Notes under the pieces: generated by a model
Seen by the model: only the letters and a program-made list of their open reading frames with translations
Databases searched by the model: none
Told to the model about the DNA's origin: nothing
Source: Trichormus sp. NMC-1
GTDB taxonomy: Bacteria > Cyanobacteriota > Cyanobacteriia > Cyanobacteriales > Nostocaceae
Reading direction: 5' to 3'
Assembly (NCBI RefSeq): GCF_001858025.1
Contig: NZ_LZQD01000001.1
Span: 698,572 to 762,571 of the forward strand
Length of the DNA stretch: 64,000 bases
Program-made: the position numbers and the translations under genes
Part shown: piece by piece, positions 1 through 9,042 of the stretch
Layout: each line of letters starts with the position of its first letter
How positions within the stretch are numbered: the stretch's first letter is position 1

Positions 1-1
1 C

Positions 2-871
2 TATCCTATATGCTATCTGGAACGCTTCTTGAGGCGAGGTTTTGCCTTGGGTACAGTCATAGCTATCAGTCTCTTAACAATCATTCTTCTATTTGTATTT
101 GTTGGTAATATATTAATTACACAACTACAACAATTAGCAGGTTTGTTATTACAAATTATTAATTCTTCTAACAATCCTATTAATCAATTAGAAAGCGCGT
201 TATCTAATCGAAATATCCCCATAAATTTAGAGGCAATAGAAATACAAATTCGCAACTGGTTTGTGTCTGGCATGAATATGATTTTAGGGTTTTTGCCCAA
301 TATATTAGGAAGTTATGTCGGATTTATCATTATTATTGTAATTGCCTTTTTTATGCTGACTGATGGAGGAAGAATCTGGCAACTGATTCTTAAGATGATT
401 CCCCATAATCAACGCGATCGCTTTTCAACCGCTATTCAGAAAAACTTCATCGGTTTCTTACGAGGTCAATTGCTAATCTCATTTATTCTGAGTATTGCCA
501 CTTTTTTAGTTTTCGTACTTTTTGGTATTCCATTCCCATTTCTGCTAGCTATAACTGTGGGAATTTTTGACTTGATTCCTGGTATAGGAGCTACACTAGG
601 AATTACTTTAGTTTCTCTAATTATCTTAATACAAAGTGGTTGGATTGTTGGTATTAAAGTATTAATAGCTTGTATAGTTTTGCAACAGATTCAAGATAAT
701 TTGCTTGCCCCTCGTGTAATGCAGAGTACAGTCCATTTAAATCCTATAGTAGTATTTTTTGCTCTTTTAATTGGTACAAAAATAGCTGGTTTATTAGGAG
801 TATTTCTTTCTATACCCATTGCTGGAGTTATTGTAAGCTTGTTGGAGATTGAGGAATTGCAAGCTAATTAA
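2..871 (+). CDS. AI-2E family transporter, 5'-truncated by window edge
   Basis: Probable inner-membrane exporter of the AI-2E/PerM-like family. The frame is open from base 2, so the gene begins outside the window; the TTG at 29 is only an internal start-like codon. About 289 residues are visible. They contain several long hydrophobic stretches and the family-typical C-terminal half, a loop with FGIPFPFLLAITVGIFDLIPGIG followed by helices ending in a SIPIAGVIVSLLE-like segment. The substrate cannot be read from sequence; many family members are annotated as exporters without proven cargo. It has no clear operon partner downstream, because the next genes are on the opposite strand. Confidence 0.85.
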   Translation, partial: YPICYLERFLRRGFALGTVIAISLLTIILLFVFVGNILITQLQQLAGLLLQIINSSNNPINQLESALSNRNIPINLEAIEIQIRNWFVSGMNMILGFLPNILGSYVGFIIIIVIAFFMLTDGGRIWQLILKMIPHNQRDRFSTAIQKNFIGFLRGQLLISFILSIATFLVFVLFGIPFPFLLAITVGIFDLIPGIGATLGITLVSLIILIQSGWIVGIKVLIACIVLQQIQDNLLAPRVMQSTVHLNPIVVFFALLIGTKIAGLLGVFLSIPIAGVIVSLLEIEELQAN

Positions 872-1050
872 AAATTTTAGTGTAAGCATTCAGCTAAAAC
901 CGGATTTAAGGGGTTTTGAAGTGGGGAGACTGACATCAATAATTAATAAATTCTTGCTGATAGCTGATAGCTGACGGCTGAATGCTCACATTTTAGTCTT
1001 GATTTTGCACAATTGGAAAGTTTATACAGCGATACCTTCGGTCAGCTTCG

Positions 1051-1233
1051 CTATCGCGCTCCATCTGCTCCACCAGTGTAAACCCACCAATAATCAATGT
1101 CTACCTTGCCTGTGCGGTCAAGATTAAGGATTGTGAAAGCTAAAGCAGTAGCGACTACCGCCATCACTGCTGGTATGAACCAGTAACTTGAGTGCAGCTG
1201 ATCCCACAGTTTGCTTATCTTGACATTTCTCAT
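1051..1233 (-). pseudogene. Stub of a DUF2254-type membrane protein
   Basis: This 60-codon frame reproduces the usual N-terminus of DUF2254 predicted membrane proteins: a short amphipathic start with KLWDQLHSSYW, one hydrophobic helix, then WWVYTGGADGAR. Full family members are several hundred residues long. The frame stops inside a short imperfect palindrome (GCGATAGC...GGTATCGC, about 1028-1057) that resembles dispersed cyanobacterial repeats, so a repeat insertion or deletion probably removed the rest. Its ATG overlaps the mscS stop codon by one base (TAATG), so it was once the last gene of that operon. Family recognition is from memory of the N-terminus. Confidence 0.6.
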
Positions 1234-2240
1234 TATTCGTTGGTTTGAGAATCTACTTTACCGTTGTTATCTTCAAAGGAGCGCACTTGAGCAAGTAACC
1301 GAAGGGAATCGCTAATGCGGCGAGGCTTCGGTACTTCACCTTTACCTGCTGGCCAACCTTCACGCTGACGGGAGCGATCGCCATCCGTCTCTTCAGTCTG
1401 GTCATGAAATAGAATTTGTTGTGTTGGGTAGGGCAAATCAATGCCGTTTTCAACATATAGCTTTTGCTTAATTGCAGACAGCACTTTGTCCCGTGATCTC
1501 AGATCGTCTATCCGTCGTGGTGGATGAACCCACCAGCGAACCCGGATGTTAACAGTGCTTTCGGCAAGTTCCATGACTAGTACATCAGGAGCGGGATATC
1601 TTAAAACCTCATTTACACTAAGCATTGCGTCTAACATCAACTGTTTGGCTAAGTCAATGTCATCGCCGTAGCCAATGCCGACATCGTACTCTAATCGGCG
1701 GTTATCAAAGGCAGTGTTTACAGTTACTGAATTAGTAAACAATTCCGAGTTAGGAATGACAATCCGCCGACCGTCGTAGGTTCTGATTGTTGTGGCTCTT
1801 GTTTGGATATTTTCAACTGTTCCCTCAAATCCTTTAAAAACAATTTGGTCATCAAGTTGAAAAGGTTCAGTCAGCAGAATTAAAATTCCAGCTAAGAAGT
1901 TTTGCAAAATATCGCGGAAAGCGAAACCAATTGCCACACCACTAATTCCCAAAAGTTGTATCAAATCACCAGCTTGAAATGTAGGAATCACAATGGAAAG
2001 GGCGATAAACAACCCAATCAAAATTGTTAGCCCTTGGGCTAACCTTCCTAGAACTAGTCCGAGATTTCGCGCAGAACGGTGATTGCGAGTTAACCGCTTG
2101 ACCAGTACCTTAATTCTGCCAGCAATAAACAAAAAGAAGATGAAGACAATTAACCCTAATACAATATTCGGTAGCAAAGCTATCAAACCGTTAATCATGC
2201 TTTGAATCTTATCCCAAGCTGTGGATATTTCTGCATTCAT
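1233..2240 (-). CDS. MscS-family mechanosensitive channel
   Basis: Small-conductance mechanosensitive channel homologue of 335 residues, expected in the inner membrane, where it opens under hypo-osmotic tension. Three hydrophobic helices lie in the N-terminal 120 residues. The third carries the Gly/Ala-rich pore helix signature (LLGISGVAIGFAFRDILQNF), followed by the beta domain around EPFQLDDQI and the mixed C-terminal domain with RTYDGRRIVIPNSELF. The last 60 residues are charged and low in conservation. It lies 32 bp downstream of the ion-channel gene and its stop overlaps the DUF2254 stub, which suggests one transcript. Confidence 0.9.
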   Translation of the reverse strand: MNAEISTAWDKIQSMINGLIALLPNIVLGLIVFIFFLFIAGRIKVLVKRLTRNHRSARNLGLVLGRLAQGLTILIGLFIALSIVIPTFQAGDLIQLLGISGVAIGFAFRDILQNFLAGILILLTEPFQLDDQIVFKGFEGTVENIQTRATTIRTYDGRRIVIPNSELFTNSVTVNTAFDNRRLEYDVGIGYGDDIDLAKQLMLDAMLSVNEVLRYPAPDVLVMELAESTVNIRVRWWVHPPRRIDDLRSRDKVLSAIKQKLYVENGIDLPYPTQQILFHDQTEETDGDRSRQREGWPAGKGEVPKPRRISDSLRLLAQVRSFEDNNGKVDSQTNE

Positions 2241-2272
2241 GAACTTTCCTCACTAGTTAATTTTTGCTAACG

Positions 2273-3088
2273 TCAACGCTCAGGATTTTGATGCAATAAT
2301 TCTTGAATCTCCCCGCGCAATGCTGCGATTTCACTCTGAAGCATTTGAATTGATTTCGCTCCAGCTAATTCTGCTTCGTCATCATCAGCATCACGACCGA
2401 TAAAAAACGTTGCCAGAGTTGCAGTCACATAACCAAATACGGCAAACGCATATAATGCTAAGAAAAAACAAAGCACCCGACCTTCGGGCGTTTTGGGCCA
2501 ATAATCAGAACCCATTGTTGTCATTAGCATTGCTGTCCACCAAAAAGCAGTGCCGTAATTGTGCAGCCCTGATTCCACAGGAACTTCGTTTTCAAATGTA
2601 TACATCCCTGCTGCTCCTATTAAAGTAACAATCATTGTTGATGCCACAACATAACCAAATCCTCTACGGCTAATACTTGCTCCTAAAACCCGCATTCCTC
2701 GGTTAGTACGAGTCATAACTCGCAACAATTGTAAACTTCGCACAGCCCGTGCTGTTCTTAATATCCGTACCAGCCGTATAATCCGAAAAGTACGCAGTGC
2801 TGGTAACACCAAAGAAATAGCTGTTAGCCAGTTGCTTTTGATATAGTCAGGTTTATGAGGAGCGATCGCTAGTTTAAGTAGAAAATCTAATATAAAAATA
2901 ATCCAAATAGTGATGCTAAAGGCTTCCAGTAAAGAGTTTAATCCCCAGATGATCTCGATGATGAATAGTGCTAGCCATACAAAGCCCAGCACCAGCATGG
3001 GAATTTCTAGCCAATCTTCCAACTGCTGCAAAACTTCATTACGTTCTTTTTCTAGGGCTTGTTTTTCTGAAAGCTTCAGACTACTCAT
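2273..3088 (-). CDS. Voltage-gated-type ion channel (six-TM ion transporter)
   Basis: A 271-residue protein with the ion_trans layout: six transmembrane helices and a pore loop. The S4-like segment has regularly spaced arginines (RTFRIIRLVRILRTARAVR). The selectivity-filter region reads TTMGSDYWP, a TxGSDxWP form typical of bacterial homologues rather than the classic K+ TVGYG, so ion selectivity is uncertain. A short C-terminal coiled coil (residues about 240-271) could hold the tetramer together. It is the first gene of the minus-strand cluster with mscS, which fits osmotic or ionic stress functions; that pairing is inference. Confidence 0.88.
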   Translation of the reverse strand: MSSLKLSEKQALEKERNEVLQQLEDWLEIPMLVLGFVWLALFIIEIIWGLNSLLEAFSITIWIIFILDFLLKLAIAPHKPDYIKSNWLTAISLVLPALRTFRIIRLVRILRTARAVRSLQLLRVMTRTNRGMRVLGASISRRGFGYVVASTMIVTLIGAAGMYTFENEVPVESGLHNYGTAFWWTAMLMTTMGSDYWPKTPEGRVLCFFLALYAFAVFGYVTATLATFFIGRDADDDEAELAGAKSIQMLQSEIAALRGEIQELLHQNPER

Positions 3089-3179
3089 GAGATTAATTCG
3101 TAATTCGTAATTTAATGTCGAATTTTAAAGTATTGGTTTTATTGTTTACTAGCAGGTGTTTCTAGCAAGTTGACATCAA

Positions 3180-3251
3180 CTAAAGAGATTTGGCAATATC
3201 GATAACAGCTTTTCCATTTCCCCGTGGCACTTGGATAATGAGTTGACGCAT
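3180..3251 (-). pseudogene. N-terminal stub of a DUF389/TIGR00341-type gene
   Basis: Only 23 codons remain before a TAG. They begin MRQLIIQVPRGNGKAV, which I recognise as the usual start of cyanobacterial TIGR00341/DUF389 membrane proteins. A good Shine-Dalgarno sequence (GGAGGG) stands 5 bases before the ATG, so the stub kept its translation signal. The rest of the gene is absent from the region toward 3100. Together with the DUF2254 stub it suggests that gene loss has trimmed this transport cluster. Confidence 0.45.
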
Positions 3252-3490
3252 TCTACCCTCCTACCGCTAACCATCTTGTTTTTTGAGACAATAACTCTAC
3301 TACCCAAAGAAAGATTTTTTGAAATATATAGGAATCCGGTTTGGTTTCTGTTCGCGGTAGCGTGCCGTAGGCATATTTACTCGTAGAGGTAGGGAACTCT
3401 TAACAGGGAACGGAGAAGAAGGAATCAAGGTATACGGAGTTTTGTAAGCGCAAAGCGCAGGCTGCGCCAACAAAATTCAAATAGGAGTCC

Positions 3491-3601
3491 TATACAGCGG
3501 TTTCCGCTCTTATGAAGTACATCTTAGCCCCCTCATCGCTTGCGGGGAGGGGGTTGGGGGTGGGCTTGACATTGCATTTTAACACCGGGAAGTGCTGTAT
3601 A
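3491..3601 (-). repeat. Dispersed GC-rich repeat, copy 1
   Basis: Begins TATACAGCGG and ends GTGCTGTATA, with the core CGCTTGCGGGGAGGGGGT. The same core in reverse orientation occurs in copies at 29383-29488 and 31113-31220. The ends form a loose terminal inverted repeat (TATAGCGGTT / CCGCTATA in the best copy). There is no coding capacity. Confidence 0.7.
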
Positions 3602-3613
3602 TCTAAATTCAGA

Positions 3614-3783
3614 GGGAACTCTTAACTCTTAACTCTTAACAGAAAAAACTCATGTTTAAAAACATGAGATTGAAATAATGACACTGTTTTTTGAGATGCG
3701 TAGCACAAAAAAACATCTTTTTTTTTGACTGAGCTTTAAACTCAGAACTAAAGTTTCTTATCTGTTAAGAGTTAAGAGTTCCC
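3614..3783. repeat. 170-bp element with heptameric inverted-repeat arms
   Basis: The left arm (3614-3641) is GGGAACTCTTAACTC followed by two more CTTAACT-type heptamers. The right arm (3762-3783) is its reverse complement with one heptamer fewer. Between them lie a CTCATGTTT/AAACATGAG hairpin (3650-3669), a CTGAG/CTCAG hairpin near 3730-3746 and long T and A tracts. It may be a miniature mobile element or a transcribed structured RNA; no transposase is linked to it. Confidence 0.6.
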
Positions 3784-4046
3784 TTTTTTTGTAAAGCTCT
3801 ATTTAGGTGAGTGCTAAAAATTAATCAAAATATTTGTCAAATCATTAAGATTTATTTACTTAAACAACATCAATATTGTTTAAATCAACAGCCATAACCC
3901 AGTCAGCAACTAGGTCTTACCGCCTCCCGCATCAAATAACCTCGCAACAAACCTTATTTGTTCATAGCGGTTAGGTTTGAGAAAATCAGAAACGATTTAA
4001 TAATCAAGCACTTATAGTTATTTGACTTGTCAAGGGAGAACACAGG

Positions 4047-5573
4047 ATGAAGTTAGCTTACTGGATGTATTCGGGTCCCGCACACATTGGTACTTTGCGG
4101 ATTGCTAGTTCTTTTAAAAACGTTCACGCAATCATGCACGCCCCTCTAGGTGATGACTACTTTAACGTCATGCGTTCCATGCTATCGCGGGAGAGGAACT
4201 TTACCCCAGTTACAACCAGCGTTGTTGACAGAAACGTTTTAGCGAGAGGTTCTCAAGAAAAGGTGGTAGACAACATCACTCGCAAAGATGCTGAAGAACA
4301 CCCAGATTTAATTGTCTTAACTCCTACCTGCACTTCCAGTATTTTGCAAGAGGACTTACACAACTTTGTGGAAAGGGCGCAGTTGGAAGCAAAAGGTGAC
4401 GTAATGCTGGCGGACGTGAACCATTACCGCTACAACGAACTACAAGCCGCAGACCGGACTCTACAACAAATCGTTCAATATTACATTGAGAAAGCCCGCA
4501 AAAAGGGCGAACTCCCAACAGGAAAAACAGCTAAACCCTCGGTTAACATCTTTGGTATTTCTACCCTTGGTTTCCACAACAACCACGACTGTACCGAACT
4601 GAAGCGGTTAATGGCTGATTTGGGAATTGAAGTAAATACTGTCATTCCTGAAGGTGCTTCGGTACACGAGTTAAAAAGTATGCCTCAAGCTTGGTTTAAT
4701 CTAGTTCCGTACCGTGAACTTGGGTTAACAACAGCTAAATATTTAGAAGAAGAATTCGGGACTCCTTACGTAGATATTACGCCGATGGGTGTTGTGGAAA
4801 CTGCAAGATGTATCCGCAAAATTCAGCAGGTAATTAATGCCCAAGGTGGTGAGGTTGATTACGAAGACTTCATTAATGAACAAACTCTGCACGTATCCCA
4901 AGCGGCTTGGTTTTCCCGTTCTATTGACTGTCAGAACTTGACAGGGAAGAAAGCGGTGGTTTTTGGTGATAATACTCATGCGGCGGCTTTAACGAAGATT
5001 CTCGCGCGGGAAATGGGGATTCATGTGGTGTGGGCGGGTACTTATTGCAAATATGATGCTGACTGGTTTAGAGAACAGGTGAGCGAATATTGCGATGAAG
5101 TATTAATTACAGATGATCATGGTGAAATTGGGGATGCGATCGCTCGCGTTGAACCTTCTGCTATATTTGGTACACAGATGGAACGTCACGTTGGTAAACG
5201 TTTGGATATTCCTTGCGGTGTGATTGCAGCACCTATTCACGTGCAGAATTTCCCCATTGGTTACAAACCATTTATGGGTTATGAAGGTACAAACCAAATC
5301 ACAGATTTAATCTACAATTCCTTCACTTTGGGAATGGAAGATCACCTGTTAGAAATCTTTGGTGGACACGATACAAAGGAAGTAATTACCAAAGGAATTT
5401 CTGCGGAATCTGGTTTGAATTGGACAAAAGATGGACAAGCAGAATTGAATAAGATTCCTGGTTTTGTGCGCGGGAAAGTGAAGCGAAATACCGAAAAGTT
5501 TGCCCGTGAACGTGGGTTTAAAGATATCTCGGCTGAGGTGTTGTATGCTGCGAAGGAGTCTGTAGGAGCGTAG
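4047..5573 (+). CDS. chlB: Light-independent protochlorophyllide reductase subunit B
   Basis: ChlB forms the catalytic ChlN-ChlB heterotetramer that reduces protochlorophyllide to chlorophyllide in the dark, fed by electrons from ChlL. The protein has 508 residues, the normal cyanobacterial length, and starts [18 protein letters not shown]. Asp36 (in HAPLGDD) is the residue known to replace a cysteine as fourth ligand of the NB-protein 4Fe-4S cluster. The C-terminus has the conserved post-catalytic helix region (EKFARERG...EVLYAAKE). chlL and chlN are not in this window, so the gene stands alone. A Shine-Dalgarno GGGAGAA precedes the ATG. Confidence 0.97.
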   Translation: MKLAYWMYSGPAHIGTLRIASSFKNVHAIMHAPLGDDYFNVMRSMLSRERNFTPVTTSVVDRNVLARGSQEKVVDNITRKDAEEHPDLIVLTPTCTSSILQEDLHNFVERAQLEAKGDVMLADVNHYRYNELQAADRTLQQIVQYYIEKARKKGELPTGKTAKPSVNIFGISTLGFHNNHDCTELKRLMADLGIEVNTVIPEGASVHELKSMPQAWFNLVPYRELGLTTAKYLEEEFGTPYVDITPMGVVETARCIRKIQQVINAQGGEVDYEDFINEQTLHVSQAAWFSRSIDCQNLTGKKAVVFGDNTHAAALTKILAREMGIHVVWAGTYCKYDADWFREQVSEYCDEVLITDDHGEIGDAIARVEPSAIFGTQMERHVGKRLDIPCGVIAAPIHVQNFPIGYKPFMGYEGTNQITDLIYNSFTLGMEDHLLEIFGGHDTKEVITKGISAESGLNWTKDGQAELNKIPGFVRGKVKRNTEKFARERGFKDISAEVLYAAKESVGA

Positions 5574-5744
5574 GTTTGGGGGTTGGTTAAGAAGATTAAG
5601 GGGTAAAGATTCATTAATGATCTTTCCCTCTTAATTTCATGATTTTTAATCATCAGATAAAAATTATTAAAGTTGTTGATAAATGAGACAGAATTTTAAT
5701 ATTAGTCTGTTAGTTTTATTTATAAATCACACTACTGCCTGATA

Positions 5745-7031
5745 TTAGAATAGATAACTGTAACCATCTTTTCTGTGAACTGTTTGGCAATATTTATAAC
5801 TAACCCCTTGCTTTTTATGTCTATCTTTGATGGAGATATCAAAACTACCATTAGAACGTATAGCTACTCTACCAATATAACTACCTACATTTTTACCTTT
5901 AGTCACAACAGCTTTCACAATGTCACCAGTACGAAAACCAAAATGTAATTTTTTTCTTGGGCGATGTTTTTTTGGAAAACCAAACTTATCAGTTATACAT
6001 AATTTACGGTTTCCGTTTCCTTCAGCTTTGATTAATAAAGGTTTAATATTTTTAGCAATTAAACGCGGTGTAGATTGACCAACGCAAGCTGCATCTATCC
6101 AATGAGTCTTTTTTAATCCTTGCTGAGTTCGATTAAATTTTGTCAATCCACCACTGCCTGTTTCTACAGGTAAACCAGTGGCTTCCAAACTTTTTAATAA
6201 AGCATACTTAGTTGTGTTCACAGCAGCAGTATCAGCTAATGGTTTTTTAACTTGTTTTAAAATAGCATCTAATCGTTGGGGGTCTTTTTTTAGAAAATCT
6301 TTAATATATTTAGTCCCTTTCTTGACATTGCATTTTTCACAACTCAAAGTTAGATTTGATATTCTATTACTACCTCCTTTTGCTAGAGGACATATATGCT
6401 CAACTTGCAAAGGCACATTTTCTGTATCACAGTAAGCACATTTTCTACCCCACTTTTCCAGTAAATATTCTCGTGTTTCGTATCCTGCTAAAGTGCCTTG
6501 TTGATATTCTTTACCTGTGATTTCTGGATTTTGCATTATTTGAGTATCAAACTTAACTAACTCTTGGCTAATCGCACCAATTTCAGCAAATTTCCTCAGC
6601 CGAGACACCCAAGTTAATATGTTATCAACTCGACTTTGCAGGCTTGGTGCTAACCATCCTTCTTTACGGCTACGGTTTTTATATCTTCGCGCACGGTAAC
6701 GAGTCTTACGACTTCTGCGACTTCTCCTTAGTTGGCTACGAGATGTTAAGAGATGCTTAATTTCAAAACCACGATGTTGTAATTCTGCTGCAAATATAAC
6801 TTCACCACTTAAATCATTAATCAATGCTAAACCTGTAGTTTTTGCACCAGGGTCAATTTTAATTCGCAGTTTGTCAACAAGTGTTTCTGGTTGCTCTGTT
6901 TTCAGAATTAAAGTAAATGGAAAACGTCTAAAAATAGCAGCTTTGCCATTTCTTAGCATCTGCCTCGCTTGAGCGGGGTGAATTGGATTTAGTGGTCTTT
7001 TTGCTGTATCAATTAGAAAAATTTTGGACAT
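5745..7031 (-). CDS. iscB: RNA-guided nuclease IscB
   Basis: IscB is the transposon-encoded ancestor of Cas9; with its omega-RNA it cleaves guide-matched DNA. The start at 7031 is chosen because GGAGG sits five bases before this ATG (an in-frame ATG lies at 7043). In order, the 428 residues show an N-terminal PLMP-type motif (PLNP, 13-16), RuvC-I with D60 (KIDPGAKTTG), an arginine-rich bridge helix (about 98-125), RuvC-II with E157, HNH (about 195-240) with H212 and zinc-type cysteine pairs C198/C201 and C231/C234, and RuvC-III with H310 and D313. All catalytic residues look intact. No tnpA lies beside it. Confidence 0.93.
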   Translation of the reverse strand: MSKIFLIDTAKRPLNPIHPAQARQMLRNGKAAIFRRFPFTLILKTEQPETLVDKLRIKIDPGAKTTGLALINDLSGEVIFAAELQHRGFEIKHLLTSRSQLRRSRRSRKTRYRARRYKNRSRKEGWLAPSLQSRVDNILTWVSRLRKFAEIGAISQELVKFDTQIMQNPEITGKEYQQGTLAGYETREYLLEKWGRKCAYCDTENVPLQVEHICPLAKGGSNRISNLTLSCEKCNVKKGTKYIKDFLKKDPQRLDAILKQVKKPLADTAAVNTTKYALLKSLEATGLPVETGSGGLTKFNRTQQGLKKTHWIDAACVGQSTPRLIAKNIKPLLIKAEGNGNRKLCITDKFGFPKKHRPRKKLHFGFRTGDIVKAVVTKGKNVGSYIGRVAIRSNGSFDISIKDRHKKQGVSYKYCQTVHRKDGYSYLF

Positions 7032-7039
7032 AAGTCCCT

Positions 7040-7300
7040 CCATTTCTGGGTGATGTTAGCCTCGACGTTGTTACAAGTCGGTACTTTCCAAATAGCACTG
7101 CCTCCCAAATGGCTGTTTAACTATTTGGTTCTAGGGTCACGGAACTGGCAACGCATCCCGGAGTAGGAACTTTAACACTTACTTGTAACGGCTGCTTAGT
7201 TTCCTAAGCCGTACTGGTCAACTAGGGCTGTTTTAACGACCCCCAGAATACTCAAAGCATTGATGGTGGGTTGTTGACGTTCGAGTCGAACATTTAGCTA
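7040..7300 (-). ncRNA. Omega-RNA of IscB (5' flank)
   Basis: IscB omega-RNAs are encoded directly upstream of the protein and carry the guide at their 5' end. This 260-nt non-coding stretch is highly structured when read on the minus strand. There is a CGGCTTAG-GAAA-CTAAG..GCCG hairpin, a long-range GTTACAAGT/ACTTGTAAC pairing, a CCAAATAG/CTATTTGG pairing that crosses other stems (pseudoknot-like), and a GTTCGACTCGAAC hairpin near the 5' end. It runs into the iscB Shine-Dalgarno. The exact 5' end, and hence the guide, cannot be fixed by eye; it lies around 7280-7310. Confidence 0.75.
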
Positions 7301-7380
7301 CGCTATACTTAGGTATTCTATCATCATGAATAAAAAATATGCTATTCTATTTTTAGTAATTGTTCCTTATTACAATCACC

Positions 7381-8016
7381 ATGAAAAAGTTTAGAGATTT
7401 ATATATATACCTAAATAACTATGATATTGACCAATTAATCAAATATTTAACCGATAATTGTACAAACAATTGGTCAAGAGCTTACGAACGTGAAAAAAAC
7501 GCAGTTCTATTAGAAGAAAAAGCCTATTGTTTTGAGCATACAATAGGAGATGGTTTAGAATCTGCTGGTTTAATACTTTTTCAGAAAGATACAAATACTT
7601 GGTTTGTATCTAACATTGTACCAACAGAAAAAGGTCAATTATCTGTTGATGAATACAATCAAATTTTAGTAGATTTTTTTGAAAAAATTGTCCAACCTGC
7701 CATTAAAAATACTCCTGTAACCACAGAACTAACAAACGATCAAGAATTTATTGAAAATCTGATCGGTAATGATGCAGCAGCATTATTAAATCAATTTTCT
7801 GCTTGTGCCAATAAATTTACCATCACCTCACATCCTTTAGATAGAAAAAGATGGTTTGATTTCATCCTAAAAGTGAATGCTAAAGGTGTAAAATTAGATC
7901 CTAATTTATTGAGTGTATCCTTAATTGAAAAAGGATGGTCAAAAGAAGCAGTAGATAAATTAGTCACAGAATACGAATTTGCAGATGCTTTGTTGAACTA
8001 TACAAAAGGACAATAA
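7381..8016 (+). CDS. Hypothetical protein, partner of the PIN-domain gene
   Basis: I do not recognise the family. Using the ATG at 7381 (MKKFRDLY; an in-frame alternative lies at 7360) it has 211 residues, is soluble and acidic, with no signal peptide or membrane segment. A central 60-residue part resembles no motif I can name; the C-terminal 45 residues (KGVKLDPNLLSVSLIEKGWSK) look like a helical binding module. The PIN gene starts three bases after its stop, so the two are almost certainly co-translated. As the first gene of such a pair it could be an antidote or sensor, which is inference only. Confidence 0.65.
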   Translation: MKKFRDLYIYLNNYDIDQLIKYLTDNCTNNWSRAYEREKNAVLLEEKAYCFEHTIGDGLESAGLILFQKDTNTWFVSNIVPTEKGQLSVDEYNQILVDFFEKIVQPAIKNTPVTTELTNDQEFIENLIGNDAAALLNQFSACANKFTITSHPLDRKRWFDFILKVNAKGVKLDPNLLSVSLIEKGWSKEAVDKLVTEYEFADALLNYTKGQ

Positions 8017-8019
8017 CGA

Positions 8020-8736
8020 ATGTTTATTAGTTCAACAGAGCTAAGTGAAATTATTATTTCTGCACCTGCACCAGTTTTATTTTTAGACACTTGCATAATT
8101 TTAGATATTATCCGTTCTCCATTTAGAGATAAGATATGTACTAATGAGATATCAGCATCTTTAGAATTAATTCGTAAAGCAGAAGCAAATAATCGTAGTG
8201 TATGGTTAGTGACAAATGAAATTGTCTATACAGAATGGAAAGAAAATATAGAAAATGTCAAAATGGAACTTACAGAAGAAATAAAAAATGCAGAACTAAA
8301 AAGAGAAAAAATGGTTAATGCTGCAAATATTATCTTTGATTTTAACCATAATTTTGGACAAATAATAAAAACGCTAAATCTCCCTGAACATCTGGGAAAT
8401 CTTTCCAAAAGTCTCCTAGATAAATGTGAGAAAATAGCAATAGATGATTCTCATTATGTAGAAGCAATGAAGAGAATTAATAAATGTGATGCTCCTGCTC
8501 AAAGAGGTAAAAATTCAGCTAAAGACTGTCAGATATTTGCGGCTTTTTTAGATATCGGTAAGCAATTGAGAAATAAAAATTTCCATCAGAATATTTGCTT
8601 TATCACCACAAATTTTCAAGATTATGGAAAACCTAATGCTCCTAAATCACCTCTTGCTCAAGAGCTTGTTAGTATTAATGCCAAATACTTACATCAATTA
8701 GCATGGGGTTTAGCTATTATTGAAGGTAGAGTATAA
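8020..8736 (+). CDS. PIN-like domain nuclease (DUF4935-type)
   Basis: A 238-residue protein with the acidic residues expected of a PIN ribonuclease fold: an Asp in FLDTCIILDI near the N-terminus, Glu residues in VTNEIVYTEW, an Asp in RGKNSAKDCQIFAAFL, and a terminal CFITTNFQDY strand with Asp. The long helical insert in the middle (KMELTEEIKNAELKREKM) makes it larger than VapC (about 130 residues) and close to PIN-like DUF4935 proteins. It is tightly coupled to the upstream unknown gene and followed 22 bp later by an HTH gene. A toxin or abortive-infection role is plausible but unproven. Confidence 0.7.
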   Translation: MFISSTELSEIIISAPAPVLFLDTCIILDIIRSPFRDKICTNEISASLELIRKAEANNRSVWLVTNEIVYTEWKENIENVKMELTEEIKNAELKREKMVNAANIIFDFNHNFGQIIKTLNLPEHLGNLSKSLLDKCEKIAIDDSHYVEAMKRINKCDAPAQRGKNSAKDCQIFAAFLDIGKQLRNKNFHQNICFITTNFQDYGKPNAPKSPLAQELVSINAKYLHQLAWGLAIIEGRV

Positions 8737-8758
8737 TTCTGAAAATGGAGGCGTAAAT

Positions 8759-9034
8759 ATGACAAAAAATCCTTATATTGGTTCTTCTCTTGATGCGTTT
8801 TTAGAAGAAGAAGGAACATTAGAAGAAATAAATTTAATAGCTATTAAAAGAGTAATTGCTTGGCAAATTAAAACAGCAATGGCTGAGAAAAATATTACTA
8901 AAACAGCAATGGTTGAGAAAATGAAAACAAGTAGATCATCTGTTGATAGACTTTTATCTCCTGATAATCATTCTGTTACCTTAGAGACGATTGATAAAGC
9001 TGCTAGAGTAGTTGGTAAGAAAAATTCATTTTGA
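8759..9034 (+). CDS. XRE-type HTH antitoxin-like regulator
   Basis: A 91-residue protein started at the ATG 8759, which has GGAGG nine bases before it. Residues about 35-85 form a helix-turn-helix (ITKTAMVEKMKTSRSSVDRLLSPD...VTLETIDKAARVVGKK), as in HigA-like antitoxins that also repress their own promoter. The N-terminus (SSLDAFLEEEGTLEE) is the common lead segment of these small regulators. It could regulate the PIN pair upstream or the gene downstream; no HigB-type toxin is seen beside it. Confidence 0.75.
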   Translation: MTKNPYIGSSLDAFLEEEGTLEEINLIAIKRVIAWQIKTAMAEKNITKTAMVEKMKTSRSSVDRLLSPDNHSVTLETIDKAARVVGKKNSF

Positions 9035-9042
9035 ATTGATAG

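Larger units (their letters stand above)
3252..4046. other. Repeat-rich intergenic region before chlB
   Basis: About 800 bp without a credible gene. It holds a copy of a dispersed GC-rich repeat (3491-3601), a long inverted-repeat element (3614-3783), and an AT-rich stretch after 3790 that should contain the chlB promoter. A candidate ribosome site (AAGGGAGAA) precedes the chlB ATG. Confidence 0.6.

Noticed and set aside
7044-7330. tRNA-like TTCGAGTC sequence near 7270
   Set aside because: No cloverleaf can be formed; the motif is part of a GTTCGACTCGAAC hairpin in the omega-RNA.
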